Counted from the stretch's first letter, positions 1 to 9,209 are shown. The stretch: DNA of 40,876 nucleotides from JAWLCA01 sp050485905 (GCA_050485905.1 JBJHCH010000017.1:1-40876), one strand, 5' to 3'. Program-made: numbers and translations. Notes: generated by a model not told the origin, from the sequence alone.

Positions 1-426
1 CGCGCGGGTGTGGACCGCGCCGCGCTGGGTGAACGGCAGATCACAATTGACTGCGATGTCATCGAGGCCGACGGCGGGACACGCTGCGCGGCGATCACTG
101 GCGGTTGGGTGGCGTTGCGGTTGGCCACTAACCGTTTGATGAAGATCGGCGTGATCCAAAGCGATCCGTTGACCGACCATGTCGCCGCCGTGTCTTGCGG
201 CATCTATGCCGGTCAGGCGGTTCTCGATCTTGACTACGCCGAGGACAGTGAGGCCGGCGTGGACGGCAACTTCATCCTGACTGGCGCGGGTCGACTGGTC
301 GAAGTGCAGATGTCGGCAGAGGGCGCTACGTTCTCACGCGACGAGATGGACGCTCTGCTTGATCTGGCGGAGGCAGGTGTTCGCAAGCTGGTCGAGGCGC
401 AGCGGGAGGCTGTTGAATGCGCCTGA
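1..426 (+). CDS. rph: Ribonuclease PH, C-terminal part (5' end outside window)
   Basis: The frame is open from base 1 and encodes the last 141 residues of a phosphorolytic 3'-5' exoribonuclease that trims the 3' tail of tRNA precursors. The stretch DCDVIEADGGTRCAAITG matches the RNase PH core, including the Asp pair of the metal site, and VAAVSCGI and DLDYAEDSEA follow in the usual order, with the normal C-terminal helix. The start codon lies outside the window, so the truncation is only a window edge. The stop overlaps the rdgB start by 10 bp, so the two genes are translationally coupled, an arrangement common in proteobacteria. The identification is secure. Confidence 0.95.
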   Translation, partial: RAGVDRAALGERQITIDCDVIEADGGTRCAAITGGWVALRLATNRLMKIGVIQSDPLTDHVAAVSCGIYAGQAVLDLDYAEDSEAGVDGNFILTGAGRLVEVQMSAEGATFSRDEMDALLDLAEAGVRKLVEAQREAVECA

Positions 427-1022
427 ATGGCGGCAGGCTGATCATTGCGACTCACAATGCGGGCAAGCTGGAGGAGATCGCGGCGCTGCTGGCGCCGTTT
501 CAGGTCTTGGTCAGTTCGGCATCCGAACTGGGCCTTCCGGAGCCGGCGGAAACGGAAACGACTTTTATTGGAAACGCACGCATCAAGGCACATAGTGCCG
601 CCGCTGCTGCGGGCCTACCCGCGCTTGCCGACGACTCAGGGATCGAGATCGACGGACTGGGCGGGGCGCCCGGTGTGTACACCGCCGATTGGGCCGAGGG
701 ACCAGGGGGTCGTGACTTCACGCGCGCCATGACGCGGGCCTGGGACGAACTGGAAGCGGTCAAAGCCCCTGAGCCACGCACTGCGCGGTTTTGCTGCACA
801 CTGGTCCTTGCATGGCCAGACGGCACTGACGCGATATTCGAGGGCCGCGTGGACGGGCGTATCGTCTGGCCGATGCGCGGCGACCAGGGTCATGGCTATG
901 ATCCTATCTTTCAGCCGGATGGTCACGACACAACGTTCGGCGAGATGAATCGATGGGAGAAGAACAGGATCAGCCATCGTGCAAAAGCGTTTGAGCAGTT
1001 CGTCGCGGCCTGCTTTCAGTAA
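417..1022 (+). CDS. rdgB: Non-canonical purine NTP pyrophosphatase (RdgB/HAM1)
   Basis: This 201-residue enzyme hydrolyses (d)ITP, XTP and related deaminated purine nucleotides to monophosphates, keeping them out of DNA and RNA. The family landmarks are in order: ATHNAGKLEEI near the N-terminus (substrate phosphate binding), LADDSGIEID (metal-binding acidic pair), GDQGHGYDPIF and the terminal SHRAKAF. Length is normal for the family. The ATG at 417 overlaps the end of rph by 10 bp, and no other in-frame start fits the conserved N-terminus better. hemW follows 56 bp downstream on the same strand. Confidence 0.96.
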   Translation: MRLNGGRLIIATHNAGKLEEIAALLAPFQVLVSSASELGLPEPAETETTFIGNARIKAHSAAAAAGLPALADDSGIEIDGLGGAPGVYTADWAEGPGGRDFTRAMTRAWDELEAVKAPEPRTARFCCTLVLAWPDGTDAIFEGRVDGRIVWPMRGDQGHGYDPIFQPDGHDTTFGEMNRWEKNRISHRAKAFEQFVAACFQ

Positions 1023-1078
1023 GTCAGTATCGGCTGACAGGTCTTGCAGAGCCGTCACGCGTTTCAGGGGGTCGGGAG

Positions 1079-2236
1079 ATGGAGGATTGGGAGAACGGTG
1101 GTTTCGGTCTCTACATCCATTGGCCGTTCTGCGCTGCGAAGTGCCCCTACTGCGATTTCAACTCTCATGTTGCTTCGTTCATCGACCATAGCCAATGGTG
1201 TGACGCCTATCTGCAGGAGATTGACCGGGTCGCCGAAGCCACGGCAGGACGCAGGTTGGATACGGTCTTCTTTGGCGGTGGCACACCCAGCCTTATGGCG
1301 CCTGAAACCGTCGCCGCCGTGCTGGACCGCGTGCGCTCGCGCTGGCGTCTTCGCAACGATCTCGAGGTGACGCTTGAGGCCAATCCCACATCGTCGGAGG
1401 CAGGCCGGTTTCGCGACTATGCTGCGGCCGGTGTCACGCGGCTTTCGATGGGTATTCAGGCCCTGAACGACCGTGACCTGAAGCGTCTTGGCCGAACGCA
1501 TACCGCAGCCGAAGGACGCAGGGCATTCGATATCGCGCGAGAGAGCTTTCGGAACGTCAGCTTCGACCTGATCTATGCCCGTCAGGAGCAGACACTGCAG
1601 GACTGGAAGAAAGAGCTTTCCGAGGCGCTTTCAATGGCGGTTGACCACCTGTCACTTTATCAACTGACGATCGAGGAGGGTACAGCCTTCCACGCCCGTC
1701 AGTCCGCCGGTGGTCTGCACGGGTTGCCGGACGAGGATCGATCCGCCGAGCTCTACGAAGTTACGACCGACGTCTGCTACGCAGCCGGGATGCTGCCTTA
1801 TGAAATCTCGAATCTGGCTCGTCCGGATGCCATGTGCCGTCACAACCTGATCTACTGGCGCTATGGCGACTACGTAGGGATTGGGCCTGGCGCCCATGGG
1901 CGATTGACCTTGGGCGGACGGCGCTTTGCGACGGAATCCATCCGCTCTCCCGGTGAGTGGCTGCAGAAGGTGCGGCGCGATGGCAGTGGATATGCGAGCG
2001 CCATAGAGCTTGACGGCATCGCGCAGGCCGAGGAAATGCTGCTTATGGGCCTGCGCTTGACAGAGGGGGTCTATCCCCGACGGTATCAGGCTCTATCCGG
2101 CAGGGCATTGAAATCAAATGTTATTGTAGAGCTTGAACAGGCAGGTCTTGTTTCTTTCTCGGACAAAAGATTGATCGTGCTGCCGCCGGGGCGGCTTCTG
2201 CTGAATCCGATCACGGCCGCGCTGCTCGTAGATTGA
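1079..2236 (+). CDS. hemW: Radical SAM haem chaperone HemW
   Basis: HemW is a radical-SAM-fold protein that binds haem and delivers it to membrane proteins. It was formerly called oxygen-independent coproporphyrinogen oxidase-like. The CxxxCxxC iron-sulphur motif is at Cys18, Cys22 and Cys25, and the family-specific HNLIYW motif followed by GIGPGAHG is present. At 385 residues it is of normal length and lacks the N-terminal extension and fourth cysteine that mark true HemN. The ATG at 1079 is preceded at a suitable distance by a purine-rich AGGGGG. The gene converges on parB with only 7 bp between the stops. Confidence 0.93.
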   Translation: MEDWENGGFGLYIHWPFCAAKCPYCDFNSHVASFIDHSQWCDAYLQEIDRVAEATAGRRLDTVFFGGGTPSLMAPETVAAVLDRVRSRWRLRNDLEVTLEANPTSSEAGRFRDYAAAGVTRLSMGIQALNDRDLKRLGRTHTAAEGRRAFDIARESFRNVSFDLIYARQEQTLQDWKKELSEALSMAVDHLSLYQLTIEEGTAFHARQSAGGLHGLPDEDRSAELYEVTTDVCYAAGMLPYEISNLARPDAMCRHNLIYWRYGDYVGIGPGAHGRLTLGGRRFATESIRSPGEWLQKVRRDGSGYASAIELDGIAQAEEMLLMGLRLTEGVYPRRYQALSGRALKSNVIVELEQAGLVSFSDKRLIVLPPGRLLLNPITAALLVD

Positions 2237-2243
2237 AGGCCTC

Positions 2244-3155
2244 TCACCACCGCTCATCAGGCGCCTGTTCGGTCAGCAGGCGGCAGAGCCGGTCTAGTTC
2301 GTCGAGACTTCGGAACGCCACCGCAAGCGTTCCGCCATCGATCCCATGCACATGATCGATAGACACCTTCATTCGCAGACTGGCCGACAGATCCTGTTCA
2401 AGCGCGCGCGTATCTGCGTCCTTCTCCGGAGCGGGCGCCTTGCCAGCAACCGACTTTCGCGTTGACGGTACAGCGCCGGATGTCAGCTTGCGGACAAGAT
2501 CCTCGGTTGCCCGAACAGACAAACCCTTGCCGATAACCTGCTCGGCGACCTCGGCCGCGTTGTCCAGCGGGATCAGGGCACGTGCATGTCCCATGCTGAG
2601 TGCGCCACGCTGCAGATGATCCTGCACCGCCTGCGGCAGGGTCAGCAGGCGCAGCATGTTTGCGATATGACTACGACTTTTTCCGAGCGCTTCGGCAACC
2701 TTGTCTTGTGTATGCCCGAAGCGATCCATGAGCTGTTCATAGGCACGCGCCTCTTCCACCGGGCTGAGATCCGATCGCTGCAGGTTCTCGATTATCGCGA
2801 TCTCAAGACCTTCGGCGTCGGAGTAACCACGCTCGACAACCGGAACCTCATGCAACTGCGCGATCTGCGCTGCCCGCCAGCGACGTTCACCGGCGACGAT
2901 CTGGAAATGCCCAGGAGTCTGTGGGTCGGCACGAACGATCAGCGGCTGAATAACCCCCTTTTCCCGGATCGAATCTGCCAGTTCCGCCAGACTGTCGGCC
3001 GCAAACACCTGTCGCGGCTGATCCGGGTTTGGCAACAGTTGCTCAACCGGAACCATTCGTTCGCCCGTACGGGAATTCGATGTCGGCGCCGCTGGATCGA
3101 GGCTGACATCCGCCATCAGTGCCGAGAGGCCCCGTCCGAGTCCACGCCGTTCCAT
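2244..3155 (-). CDS. parB: Chromosome-partitioning protein ParB
   Basis: ParB binds parS sites near the origin, spreads and slides along DNA as a CTP-dependent clamp, and stimulates ParA for chromosome segregation. The N-terminal GRGLSALM box that contacts ParA is present. It is followed by the ParB/Srx CTP-binding motifs (PNPDQPR, then GVIQPL and GERRWRAA) and the helix-turn-helix region with KSRSHIANMLRLL. I place the start at the ATG at 3155 because an AGGGGA ribosome site sits about 8 bases upstream and the product then begins MERRGLGRGL like its relatives. A GTG at 3176 would add seven residues. The product is 303 residues. It lies 30 bp downstream of parA, and two perfect parS sites are within 3.4 kb. 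Confidence 0.95.
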   Translation of the reverse strand: MERRGLGRGLSALMADVSLDPAAPTSNSRTGERMVPVEQLLPNPDQPRQVFAADSLAELADSIREKGVIQPLIVRADPQTPGHFQIVAGERRWRAAQIAQLHEVPVVERGYSDAEGLEIAIIENLQRSDLSPVEEARAYEQLMDRFGHTQDKVAEALGKSRSHIANMLRLLTLPQAVQDHLQRGALSMGHARALIPLDNAAEVAEQVIGKGLSVRATEDLVRKLTSGAVPSTRKSVAGKAPAPEKDADTRALEQDLSASLRMKVSIDHVHGIDGGTLAVAFRSLDELDRLCRLLTEQAPDERW

Positions 3156-3185
3156 CTGTTTTCCCCTCATTGTCACAGCAGTCTG

Positions 3186-3971
3186 TCAGGCAGGCGCGCG
3201 GCTTCTCTCAAGAATCTCTTGCGTCAACGCCCGATAGGCCAGACTGCCCTTGGATAGTGAATCATAGACGATTACCGGCTTTCCGAAAGACGGCGCTTCG
3301 CTGATCCGCACGTTTCGCGGAACGACCGTCGCAAACACCAGTTCGCCAAGATGTTCACGGGCATCCAGTTCGACCTGCTGGGCGAGGTTATTGCGCTTGT
3401 CGTGCATCGTGAGCACAACACCTTCGATCCGCAGGTCGCTGTTCGCGGTCTCGCGCACATGGCGTATCGTCTGAAGAAGCTGAGACAATCCTTCCAGCGC
3501 GAAGTACTCCGCCTGAAGGGGTACAAGAACCGAATCTGCGGCGATCATCGCGTTCAGCGTCAGAAGATTGAGCGACGGTGGGCAGTCGATCAGGATGAAA
3601 TCAAATCTATCGGCTTCTTGCGTCGTTGTAGCACGAAGGGCTCGGCGCAGTTGGAAGGTTCGTCGCTCCAGCCCCATCAACTCCAGATCGGCTGAAGAGA
3701 GATCGGAGTTCCCCGCTGAGAGCCATACGCCCGACAGCTGAGTTTCAGATACAACTTCTCCTAGCGGGGTATTGGTGAGCAGCAGGTCGTAGGTTGTCTT
3801 CTTCCGTCTGGATGGCTCAACGCCGAGGCCGGTCGAGGCATTCCCTTGAGGGTCAAGATCGACCACAAGGACCTTAAGACCGTGCTCTGCAAGGCCGGCC
3901 GCAAGATTGATCGCCGTTGTTGTTTTTCCAACTCCGCCCTTTTGGTTTGCCACTGCGAGGATGCGCGTCAT
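3186..3971 (-). CDS. parA: Chromosome-partitioning ATPase ParA
   Basis: ParA is the P-loop ATPase that forms an ATP-dependent gradient on the nucleoid and pulls ParB-parS complexes apart. The deviant Walker A motif KGGVGKTT is at residues 11-18, DLDPQGN follows, and the Walker B-like FILIDCPPSL is intact. The 261-residue length is typical of the short chromosomal (Soj-type) form without an N-terminal helix-turn-helix. Only 3 bp separate it from the rsmG stop and 30 bp from parB, consistent with an rsmG-parA-parB transcription unit. Confidence 0.96.
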   Translation of the reverse strand: MTRILAVANQKGGVGKTTTAINLAAGLAEHGLKVLVVDLDPQGNASTGLGVEPSRRKKTTYDLLLTNTPLGEVVSETQLSGVWLSAGNSDLSSADLELMGLERRTFQLRRALRATTTQEADRFDFILIDCPPSLNLLTLNAMIAADSVLVPLQAEYFALEGLSQLLQTIRHVRETANSDLRIEGVVLTMHDKRNNLAQQVELDAREHLGELVFATVVPRNVRISEAPSFGKPVIVYDSLSKGSLAYRALTQEILERSRAPA

Positions 3972-3974
3972 CGA

Positions 3975-4619
3975 TCAGCCCCATGACTGTCGGTTGATCG
4001 GCATGGGAATCCGAAGGATCACCGCGCCCGCCTGTGTGCGACTGGGGATCGCCTCATAGGTGAAATCCCAGACCCGTTGCGCTTCCTCAAACTCTTCACG
4101 GTAGGAAATTCCCTTTTGAAACAAGCAGATGCCCGATGCGTGCAAGTGTCGTTCCGCATATTCCAGAAGGCGGATCAAGGGCGCAAGCGCCCGAGCAGAA
4201 ATGACATCCGCGTGCAGAGCGGTTGTTTCTTCAATCCGTTCTGCAATCACCGCGATCTTGATACCGACCTCCCGGGCTGCGGTCATCAGGAAGGCAGCCT
4301 TTCGTTGGTCCGACTCGACAAGAGTCACTTTCATCTCCGGGCTTCGCTCTGCGGCCAGGATCGCCACTATCAGACCGGGAAGTCCCCCACCGCTTCCGAG
4401 ATCGGCCCAATGACTTGCGCCGATCGGCGCGGCGTCAAAGATCTGCCGCGAGTCATCAAGGTGGCGCCGCGAGAAATCATCAAGCGATGCGCGAGAGACC
4501 AGATTGATCCGGCCCGACCACTTGCGCAGTAGGTTCTCGAAGATCTTGAGCCGCTCATGTGTTTCACGTGAAACATCCGGCTTATGCAATCCGCTTTCCT
4601 GCGCGCCTGGGGAAGTCAT
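3975..4619 (-). CDS. rsmG: 16S rRNA (guanine-527-N7)-methyltransferase RsmG
   Basis: RsmG (GidB) methylates G527 of 16S rRNA, and its loss gives low-level streptomycin resistance in other bacteria. The SAM-binding motif ADLGSGGGLPGL and the downstream VESDQRKAAFL are diagnostic. The N-terminal segment contains VSRETHERL. The codons for VSRET are themselves a perfect parS palindrome, so the DNA serves two roles there. The ATG overlaps the mnmG stop by 4 bp (ATGA), which fixes the start. The 214-residue length is normal. Confidence 0.95.
   Translation of the reverse strand: MTSPGAQESGLHKPDVSRETHERLKIFENLLRKWSGRINLVSRASLDDFSRRHLDDSRQIFDAAPIGASHWADLGSGGGLPGLIVAILAAERSPEMKVTLVESDQRKAAFLMTAAREVGIKIAVIAERIEETTALHADVISARALAPLIRLLEYAERHLHASGICLFQKGISYREEFEEAQRVWDFTYEAIPSRTQAGAVILRIPMPINRQSWG
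4560..4575. promoter_or_regulatory. parS centromere-like site inside rsmG
   Basis: The 16-mer TGTTTCACGTGAAACA is a perfect palindrome and matches the universal chromosomal parS consensus, the loading site for ParB. It lies within the first part of the rsmG coding region and is read there as codons for Val-Ser-Arg-Glu-Thr. parB is encoded about 1.4 kb away and the putative origin about 5 kb away, the usual distance. Confidence 0.95.
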
Positions 4620-6478
4620 GCCGACTTGCGGCCCTTCGCCCCGCGAATCGAAGCAAGTATGAGCGTCAACGCGGCAGGCGTCATGCCCTCAATCCTCGAC
4701 GCCTGCGCCAAGCTCACCGGTCGCACAAGCTCCAAGCGCTCCCGCAACTCTGCCGAAAGCCCCGGCATACTGCCGTAGTCGATCCGAGCAGGAATGGTTG
4801 CGGCCTCATCCCGCCGCATTCCCTCCATATCGGCTATCTGACGCGCGGCATACTCCGCATAGAGCGTTTCTCTGGCCATCTGTGCCATTACATCACTATC
4901 GAGGTCGGCCAGATCGGGGGCAATCTGCCGTAGAAATTCTGGGGTCACCTGAGGCATCGCCAGCAGTCTATAGGCAGACCGACGCACACCATCCTGACTA
5001 ACCTGAAGACCCGCGGCGTAAAGCTCCGTCGGAGTAAAGCTCACCTGCTCCAGTTTCGCACGCGCGCGCTCTTGATCCTCCATCTTGGCCATGAAGCGCC
5101 TCACGCGCTTCTCTAGAACACAGCCAAGAGAAATCCCCATAGGAGTAAGTCGAGAATCCGCGTTATCCGCGCGCAAAGTCAGTCTGTACTCGGCCCTCGA
5201 TGTGAACATCCGATACGGCTCGGTGACGCCGCGAGTTGTCAGGTCATCGATCATCACACCGATGTACGAGCTATGCCTGCCAAAGATCGCAAGGTCCCTG
5301 TCTTGTGACAGCAGGCTGGCGTTCAGGCCCGCAACGAGACCCTGTGCCGCTGCCTCCTCATACCCCGTCGTGCCGTTTATCTGGCCGGCCAGGAACAGCC
5401 CCTCGACCGACCGTACCTGAAGTGTTGGGTCCAGGCTGCGCGGATCAATGTAGTCATACTCGATTGCATAGCCTGGCTGCTGAATCTCTGCCCGCTCAAG
5501 GCCCGTGATGGACCGTATGTATTCAAGCTGAACGTCCGCCGGAAGCGATGTCGACAGTCCATTCGGATAGACGGCGTGGGTATCCAGGCCTTCTGGTTCA
5601 AGAAAGACCTGATGAGAGGTCTTCTCCGCGAAGCGAGTCACCTTGTCCTCGATGGACGGGCAGTACCGGGGCCCTCTGCCCTGGATCTCACCCGAGTACA
5701 TCGCAGACCTCGAAAGATTCTCTCGGACGATGTCGTGAGTGTGCTCATTCGTGTGTGTGATCCCGCAACAAACCTGCCTCGCCGCCGGCTTGTCACTCAG
5801 GAACGACAACATGGTGGGGGTGTCATCTCCCGGCTGCATCTCCAGGATTGCCCAATCGATACAGCGCCCATCCAGGCGCGGCGGCGTGCCGGTCTTCAGC
5901 CGGCCACGGGAGAGCCCAAGATCGCCGATGGTCTTCGCCAGTCGCACTGAGGGCAACTCGCCTATTCGCCCACCAGCGCGACGCTCCCTACCAATATGAA
6001 TCTCGCCACGAAGAAACGTTCCCGTCGTCAGTACAACCGCCCTCGCGCTCACGCTGAGATCTTGCCCTATCACGACACCGGTGACGCGGCCCCCGGTCAG
6101 GATCAGATCAGTCACCTCTCCTTCGAGCACTTCAAGACCGGCGCAGCGACTTATCTCTTTCTGCATCGCACTCCGATAGAGGTCCCGATCAGCCTGCGAT
6201 CTCGGACCCTGCACCGCGGGCCCCTTACTCCTGTTCAAAAGGCGAAACTGGATGCCCGCGCGATCTGTGACACGCCCCATCAGGCCATCAAGTGCGTCCA
6301 CCTCTCGCACGAGATGCCCTTTGCCCAAGCCGCCGATCGCTGGATTGCAGGACATCACGCCGATTGCCGCACGCTTTAGTGTAACAAGCGCGGTGCGCGC
6401 ACCCATGCGCGCCGCCACATGGGCCGCCTCACAGCCAGCGTGACCGCCCCCGACGACCAGGACATCGTAGTGTTTCAC
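4616..6478 (-). CDS. mnmG: tRNA uridine-34 5-carboxymethylaminomethyl modification enzyme MnmG
   Basis: MnmG (GidA) is the FAD-binding partner of MnmE. Together they install the cmnm5 group at wobble U34 of certain tRNAs. The dinucleotide-binding motif VVGGGHAGCEAAHVA is near the N-terminus, followed by SCNPAIGGLGKGHLVREVDA (the first conserved cysteine region) and the EYDYIDPRSL family signature. At 620 residues it is full length. The start is a GTG at 6478, itself inside a parS palindrome. A GAGGA ribosome site about 9 bases upstream supports it, and no in-frame ATG lies between it and the preceding stop. The mnmE stop is 12 bp upstream and the rsmG start overlaps the end. Confidence 0.95.
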   Translation of the reverse strand: MKHYDVLVVGGGHAGCEAAHVAARMGARTALVTLKRAAIGVMSCNPAIGGLGKGHLVREVDALDGLMGRVTDRAGIQFRLLNRSKGPAVQGPRSQADRDLYRSAMQKEISRCAGLEVLEGEVTDLILTGGRVTGVVIGQDLSVSARAVVLTTGTFLRGEIHIGRERRAGGRIGELPSVRLAKTIGDLGLSRGRLKTGTPPRLDGRCIDWAILEMQPGDDTPTMLSFLSDKPAARQVCCGITHTNEHTHDIVRENLSRSAMYSGEIQGRGPRYCPSIEDKVTRFAEKTSHQVFLEPEGLDTHAVYPNGLSTSLPADVQLEYIRSITGLERAEIQQPGYAIEYDYIDPRSLDPTLQVRSVEGLFLAGQINGTTGYEEAAAQGLVAGLNASLLSQDRDLAIFGRHSSYIGVMIDDLTTRGVTEPYRMFTSRAEYRLTLRADNADSRLTPMGISLGCVLEKRVRRFMAKMEDQERARAKLEQVSFTPTELYAAGLQVSQDGVRRSAYRLLAMPQVTPEFLRQIAPDLADLDSDVMAQMARETLYAEYAARQIADMEGMRRDEAATIPARIDYGSMPGLSAELRERLELVRPVSLAQASRIEGMTPAALTLILASIRGAKGRKSA

Positions 6479-6486
6479 GTGAAACA
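6471..6486. promoter_or_regulatory. parS site overlapping the mnmG start codon
   Basis: This is a second perfect copy of TGTTTCACGTGAAACA. The central GTG of the palindrome, read on the minus strand, is the mnmG initiation codon and the following AAA CA begins codons 2-3. ParB bound here would cover the ribosome-binding region of mnmG in the DNA. The site lies 1.9 kb from the other parS and about 3.3 kb from the putative origin. Confidence 0.95.
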
Positions 6487-6490
6487 GTCC

Positions 6491-7789
6491 TCACTTACCG
6501 ATGCAGAAGCTGCTAAAGATTTCGTCGAGAATATCCTCGACATCGACTCGCCCCACCAACACATCTAGCGCCCGCAAGGCTGAGCGAATCCCCTCGGCAG
6601 CGACCTCGAACCTCCCCAAGCCTTCTATCTCTCTCTTCGCCGATTCCAAAGCCTGCAGTGCCCGCTGAACAGCTATAGACTGACGTTCTCTCGTGATTGT
6701 GCCAGCCTGTCGGACCATTGGCTCAAGTCGCTCGCGGATCTCGGTCAGCAGAAGCTCCACACCATCTCCCGTCAGGCCCGATACTCGAAATCCTTCACCA
6801 GGCTGCAGGTCGGCCTTGCCAATCGCGACGATATCTTGCGGCTGGACAGCAACGGTGAAGTCTTCGGCTTGATCAGTCTTCTCGTCCATCAGAAAAATAC
6901 GCAGATCTGCGCGTTCTGCCCTCTCAACCGCTCTGGCAACTCCGATCTTCTCCACCGCGTCGTGTGTCACTCTCAGTCCCGCGGTGTCAAGAAGCGTGAC
7001 CGGCAATCCCCCAAGGTCCATACGGACCTCGATCACATCACGCGTGGTGCCCGCATGCTCTGAGGTAATCGCCGCCTCTCTTCCTGCTAAGGTATTGAGC
7101 AAGGTAGATTTTCCGACGTTTGGCGCCCCAACGATCGCCACTTCGAAACCATCACGGATTTGCTCTGCAAAGCGCGCACCCTCTACCTCCAGATCGAACG
7201 CTTGAATCACGTCAGAAAGAAGCGCGGATACCTCCGGCACCACATCTTCGGGAACTTCTTCATCGGCAAAATCGATCGTGGCCTCGAGCAATGCCGCAGC
7301 TCGGACAAGCGACTCTCGCCACTGCTCCGCACGTCTTCCTACTGCGCCAGATAGCACGCGTTGCGCTTGGCGGCGCTGCGCCTCGGTCTCGGCCTCTATA
7401 AGATCCGCGAGGCCCTCGACCTGCGACAGATCCAGGCACCCATTCATCAGCGCACGACGCGTAAATTCACCCGGCTCCGCCAGTCGCAGGCCGTCGATCT
7501 GAGACAGCTCGCGCAGAACGGCAGCTGGCGTCGCGACACCACCATGAAGATGAAGCTCCGCCACCCTCTCACCAGTGAAACTCGCGCCCTCCTCGAAAGT
7601 AAGCACAAGCGCCTCGTCCAGCACCTCACCGACAGAATTGGTCAGGCGCCGCAATCCCGCGCGCCGAGGATCGGGAAGGACTCCGCAAAGCAATTCAGCA
7701 GCTGACCATGACGATAAGCCCGACAGCCGGACGACGGCAATGCCAGCGCGGCCCGGCGCGGTCGCCAGGGCGTAGATCGTGTCAGACAT
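6491..7789 (-). CDS. mnmE: tRNA modification GTPase MnmE
   Basis: MnmE (TrmE) is a K+-activated GTPase that works with MnmG to modify wobble uridine. An N-terminal tetrahydrofolate-binding domain contains FTGERVAELHLHGG. The inserted G domain has GAPNVGKST at residues 221-229, a switch region with GTTRD and DTAGLR, and the helical C-terminal domain ends in the invariant CIGK at residues 429-432. The 432-residue length is slightly short but typical of alphaproteobacteria. It sits between rho (27 bp away) and mnmG (12 bp away) on the same strand. Confidence 0.96.
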   Translation of the reverse strand: MSDTIYALATAPGRAGIAVVRLSGLSSWSAAELLCGVLPDPRRAGLRRLTNSVGEVLDEALVLTFEEGASFTGERVAELHLHGGVATPAAVLRELSQIDGLRLAEPGEFTRRALMNGCLDLSQVEGLADLIEAETEAQRRQAQRVLSGAVGRRAEQWRESLVRAAALLEATIDFADEEVPEDVVPEVSALLSDVIQAFDLEVEGARFAEQIRDGFEVAIVGAPNVGKSTLLNTLAGREAAITSEHAGTTRDVIEVRMDLGGLPVTLLDTAGLRVTHDAVEKIGVARAVERAERADLRIFLMDEKTDQAEDFTVAVQPQDIVAIGKADLQPGEGFRVSGLTGDGVELLLTEIRERLEPMVRQAGTITRERQSIAVQRALQALESAKREIEGLGRFEVAAEGIRSALRALDVLVGRVDVEDILDEIFSSFCIGK

Positions 7790-7816
7790 TGCAATGTTCC
7801 CTAGGCCGACGACAGA

Positions 7817-9088
7817 TCAGGTGTTCATGGAATCGAAGAAGTCGCCGTTCGTCTTTGTCTGCTTCAACTTCGACAACAGAAACTCGATCGCATCCGTCGT
7901 GCCCATCGGGTTCAGGATGCGCCGCAGGACAAAGGTTTTCTGCAGATCAGCCTTGTCGACCAGCAACTCTTCCTTCCTGGTCCCGGATTTCAGGATATCC
8001 ATCGCCGGGAAGACACGCTTGTCGGCTACCTTGCGATCAAGCACGATCTCGGAGTTGCCAGTGCCCTTAAACTCCTCAAAGATCACTTCGTCCATCCGGC
8101 TACCGGTGTCAATCAGCGCCGTGGCAATGATCGTCAGGCTGCCACCCTCCTCGATATTCCGAGCGGCACCAAAGAACCGTTTGGGTCGCTGCAGCGCGTT
8201 GGCATCAACACCACCCGTCAGAACCTTGCCCGACGATGGAACGACAGTATTGAAGGCGCGACCAAGACGGGTGATGGAGTCAAGCAGGATCACGACATCC
8301 CGCTTGTGTTCAACCAAACGCTTGGCTTTCTCGATGACCATTTCGGCTACCGCCACGTGCCGCGTAGCAGGCTCGTCGAATGTGGAGGATACGACCTCGC
8401 CCTTCACCGACCGCTGCATGTCGGTCACCTCTTCCGGCCTTTCATCGATCAGCAGGACAATGAGATAGCACTCCGGGTGGTTTTCGGCGATTGAATGTGC
8501 AATATTCTGCAAAATCACTGTCTTACCGGTTCTCGGCGGCGCCACGATCAGGGCCCGCTGGCCCTTGCCCAGCGGAGAGACGATGTCGATGATCCGCCCC
8601 GAGCGGTCCTTGACTGTAGGATCCGACAATTCCATCCGAAGCCGCTCGTCCGGATAGAGCGGTGTCAGATTGTCGAAATGCACCTTGTGTCGTGCGCGCT
8701 CCGGCTCGTCAAAGTTGATCCGGGTGACGTTGGTCATGCAGAAGTAACGCTCGTTCTCGCGCGGAGCCTGGATCACCCCCTCAATCGTATCCCCAGTGCG
8801 CAGACTGAACTGCCGGATCATGTCGGGTGAGACATAGATATCATCCGGGCCCGGCAGATAGTTGGCCTCTTTCGAGCGAAGGAAACCGAAGCCGTCCTGC
8901 AGCACCTCCAGCACGCCATCGCCACCGATCTCCCAGCCTTCCTCGGCTCGCTCCTTCAGGATCGAGAACATCATCTCGCCCTTCCGCATCGAGGGCGCGT
9001 TCTCGATATCCAGATCTTCGGCCATAGCCAGCAGGTCTGCCGGCGACTTGGCTTTTAACTCAGACAGATTCAGGTGATCTTCGCTCAT
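7817..9088 (-). CDS. rho: Transcription termination factor Rho
   Basis: Rho is a hexameric RNA-dependent ATPase that terminates untranslated transcripts. The protein has the N-terminal helical Rho_N region, the cold-shock-like RNA-binding domain with the RNP-type DGFGFLR segment near residue 66, and the RecA-type core with Walker A APPRTGKT ending at residue 190, followed by the Walker B and Q/R-loop regions. The 423-residue length is normal and there is no acidic or Arg-rich insertion. The gene follows hemJ, leaving a 121-bp leader that could host Rho autoregulation, although I see no clear hairpin terminator in it. Confidence 0.97.
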   Translation of the reverse strand: MSEDHLNLSELKAKSPADLLAMAEDLDIENAPSMRKGEMMFSILKERAEEGWEIGGDGVLEVLQDGFGFLRSKEANYLPGPDDIYVSPDMIRQFSLRTGDTIEGVIQAPRENERYFCMTNVTRINFDEPERARHKVHFDNLTPLYPDERLRMELSDPTVKDRSGRIIDIVSPLGKGQRALIVAPPRTGKTVILQNIAHSIAENHPECYLIVLLIDERPEEVTDMQRSVKGEVVSSTFDEPATRHVAVAEMVIEKAKRLVEHKRDVVILLDSITRLGRAFNTVVPSSGKVLTGGVDANALQRPKRFFGAARNIEEGGSLTIIATALIDTGSRMDEVIFEEFKGTGNSEIVLDRKVADKRVFPAMDILKSGTRKEELLVDKADLQKTFVLRRILNPMGTTDAIEFLLSKLKQTKTNGDFFDSMNT

Positions 9089-9209
9089 TTATATCGCACT
9101 GCAAGGGCGGCCCGATGTGGGCGGCTTGTGTCGTTAAGGGGGGATGTTCGACCGGATGGCCTAGGTCTCGCCTACACCGCCGTACCAGCCGAGTCAATCG
9201 GACTAACTT

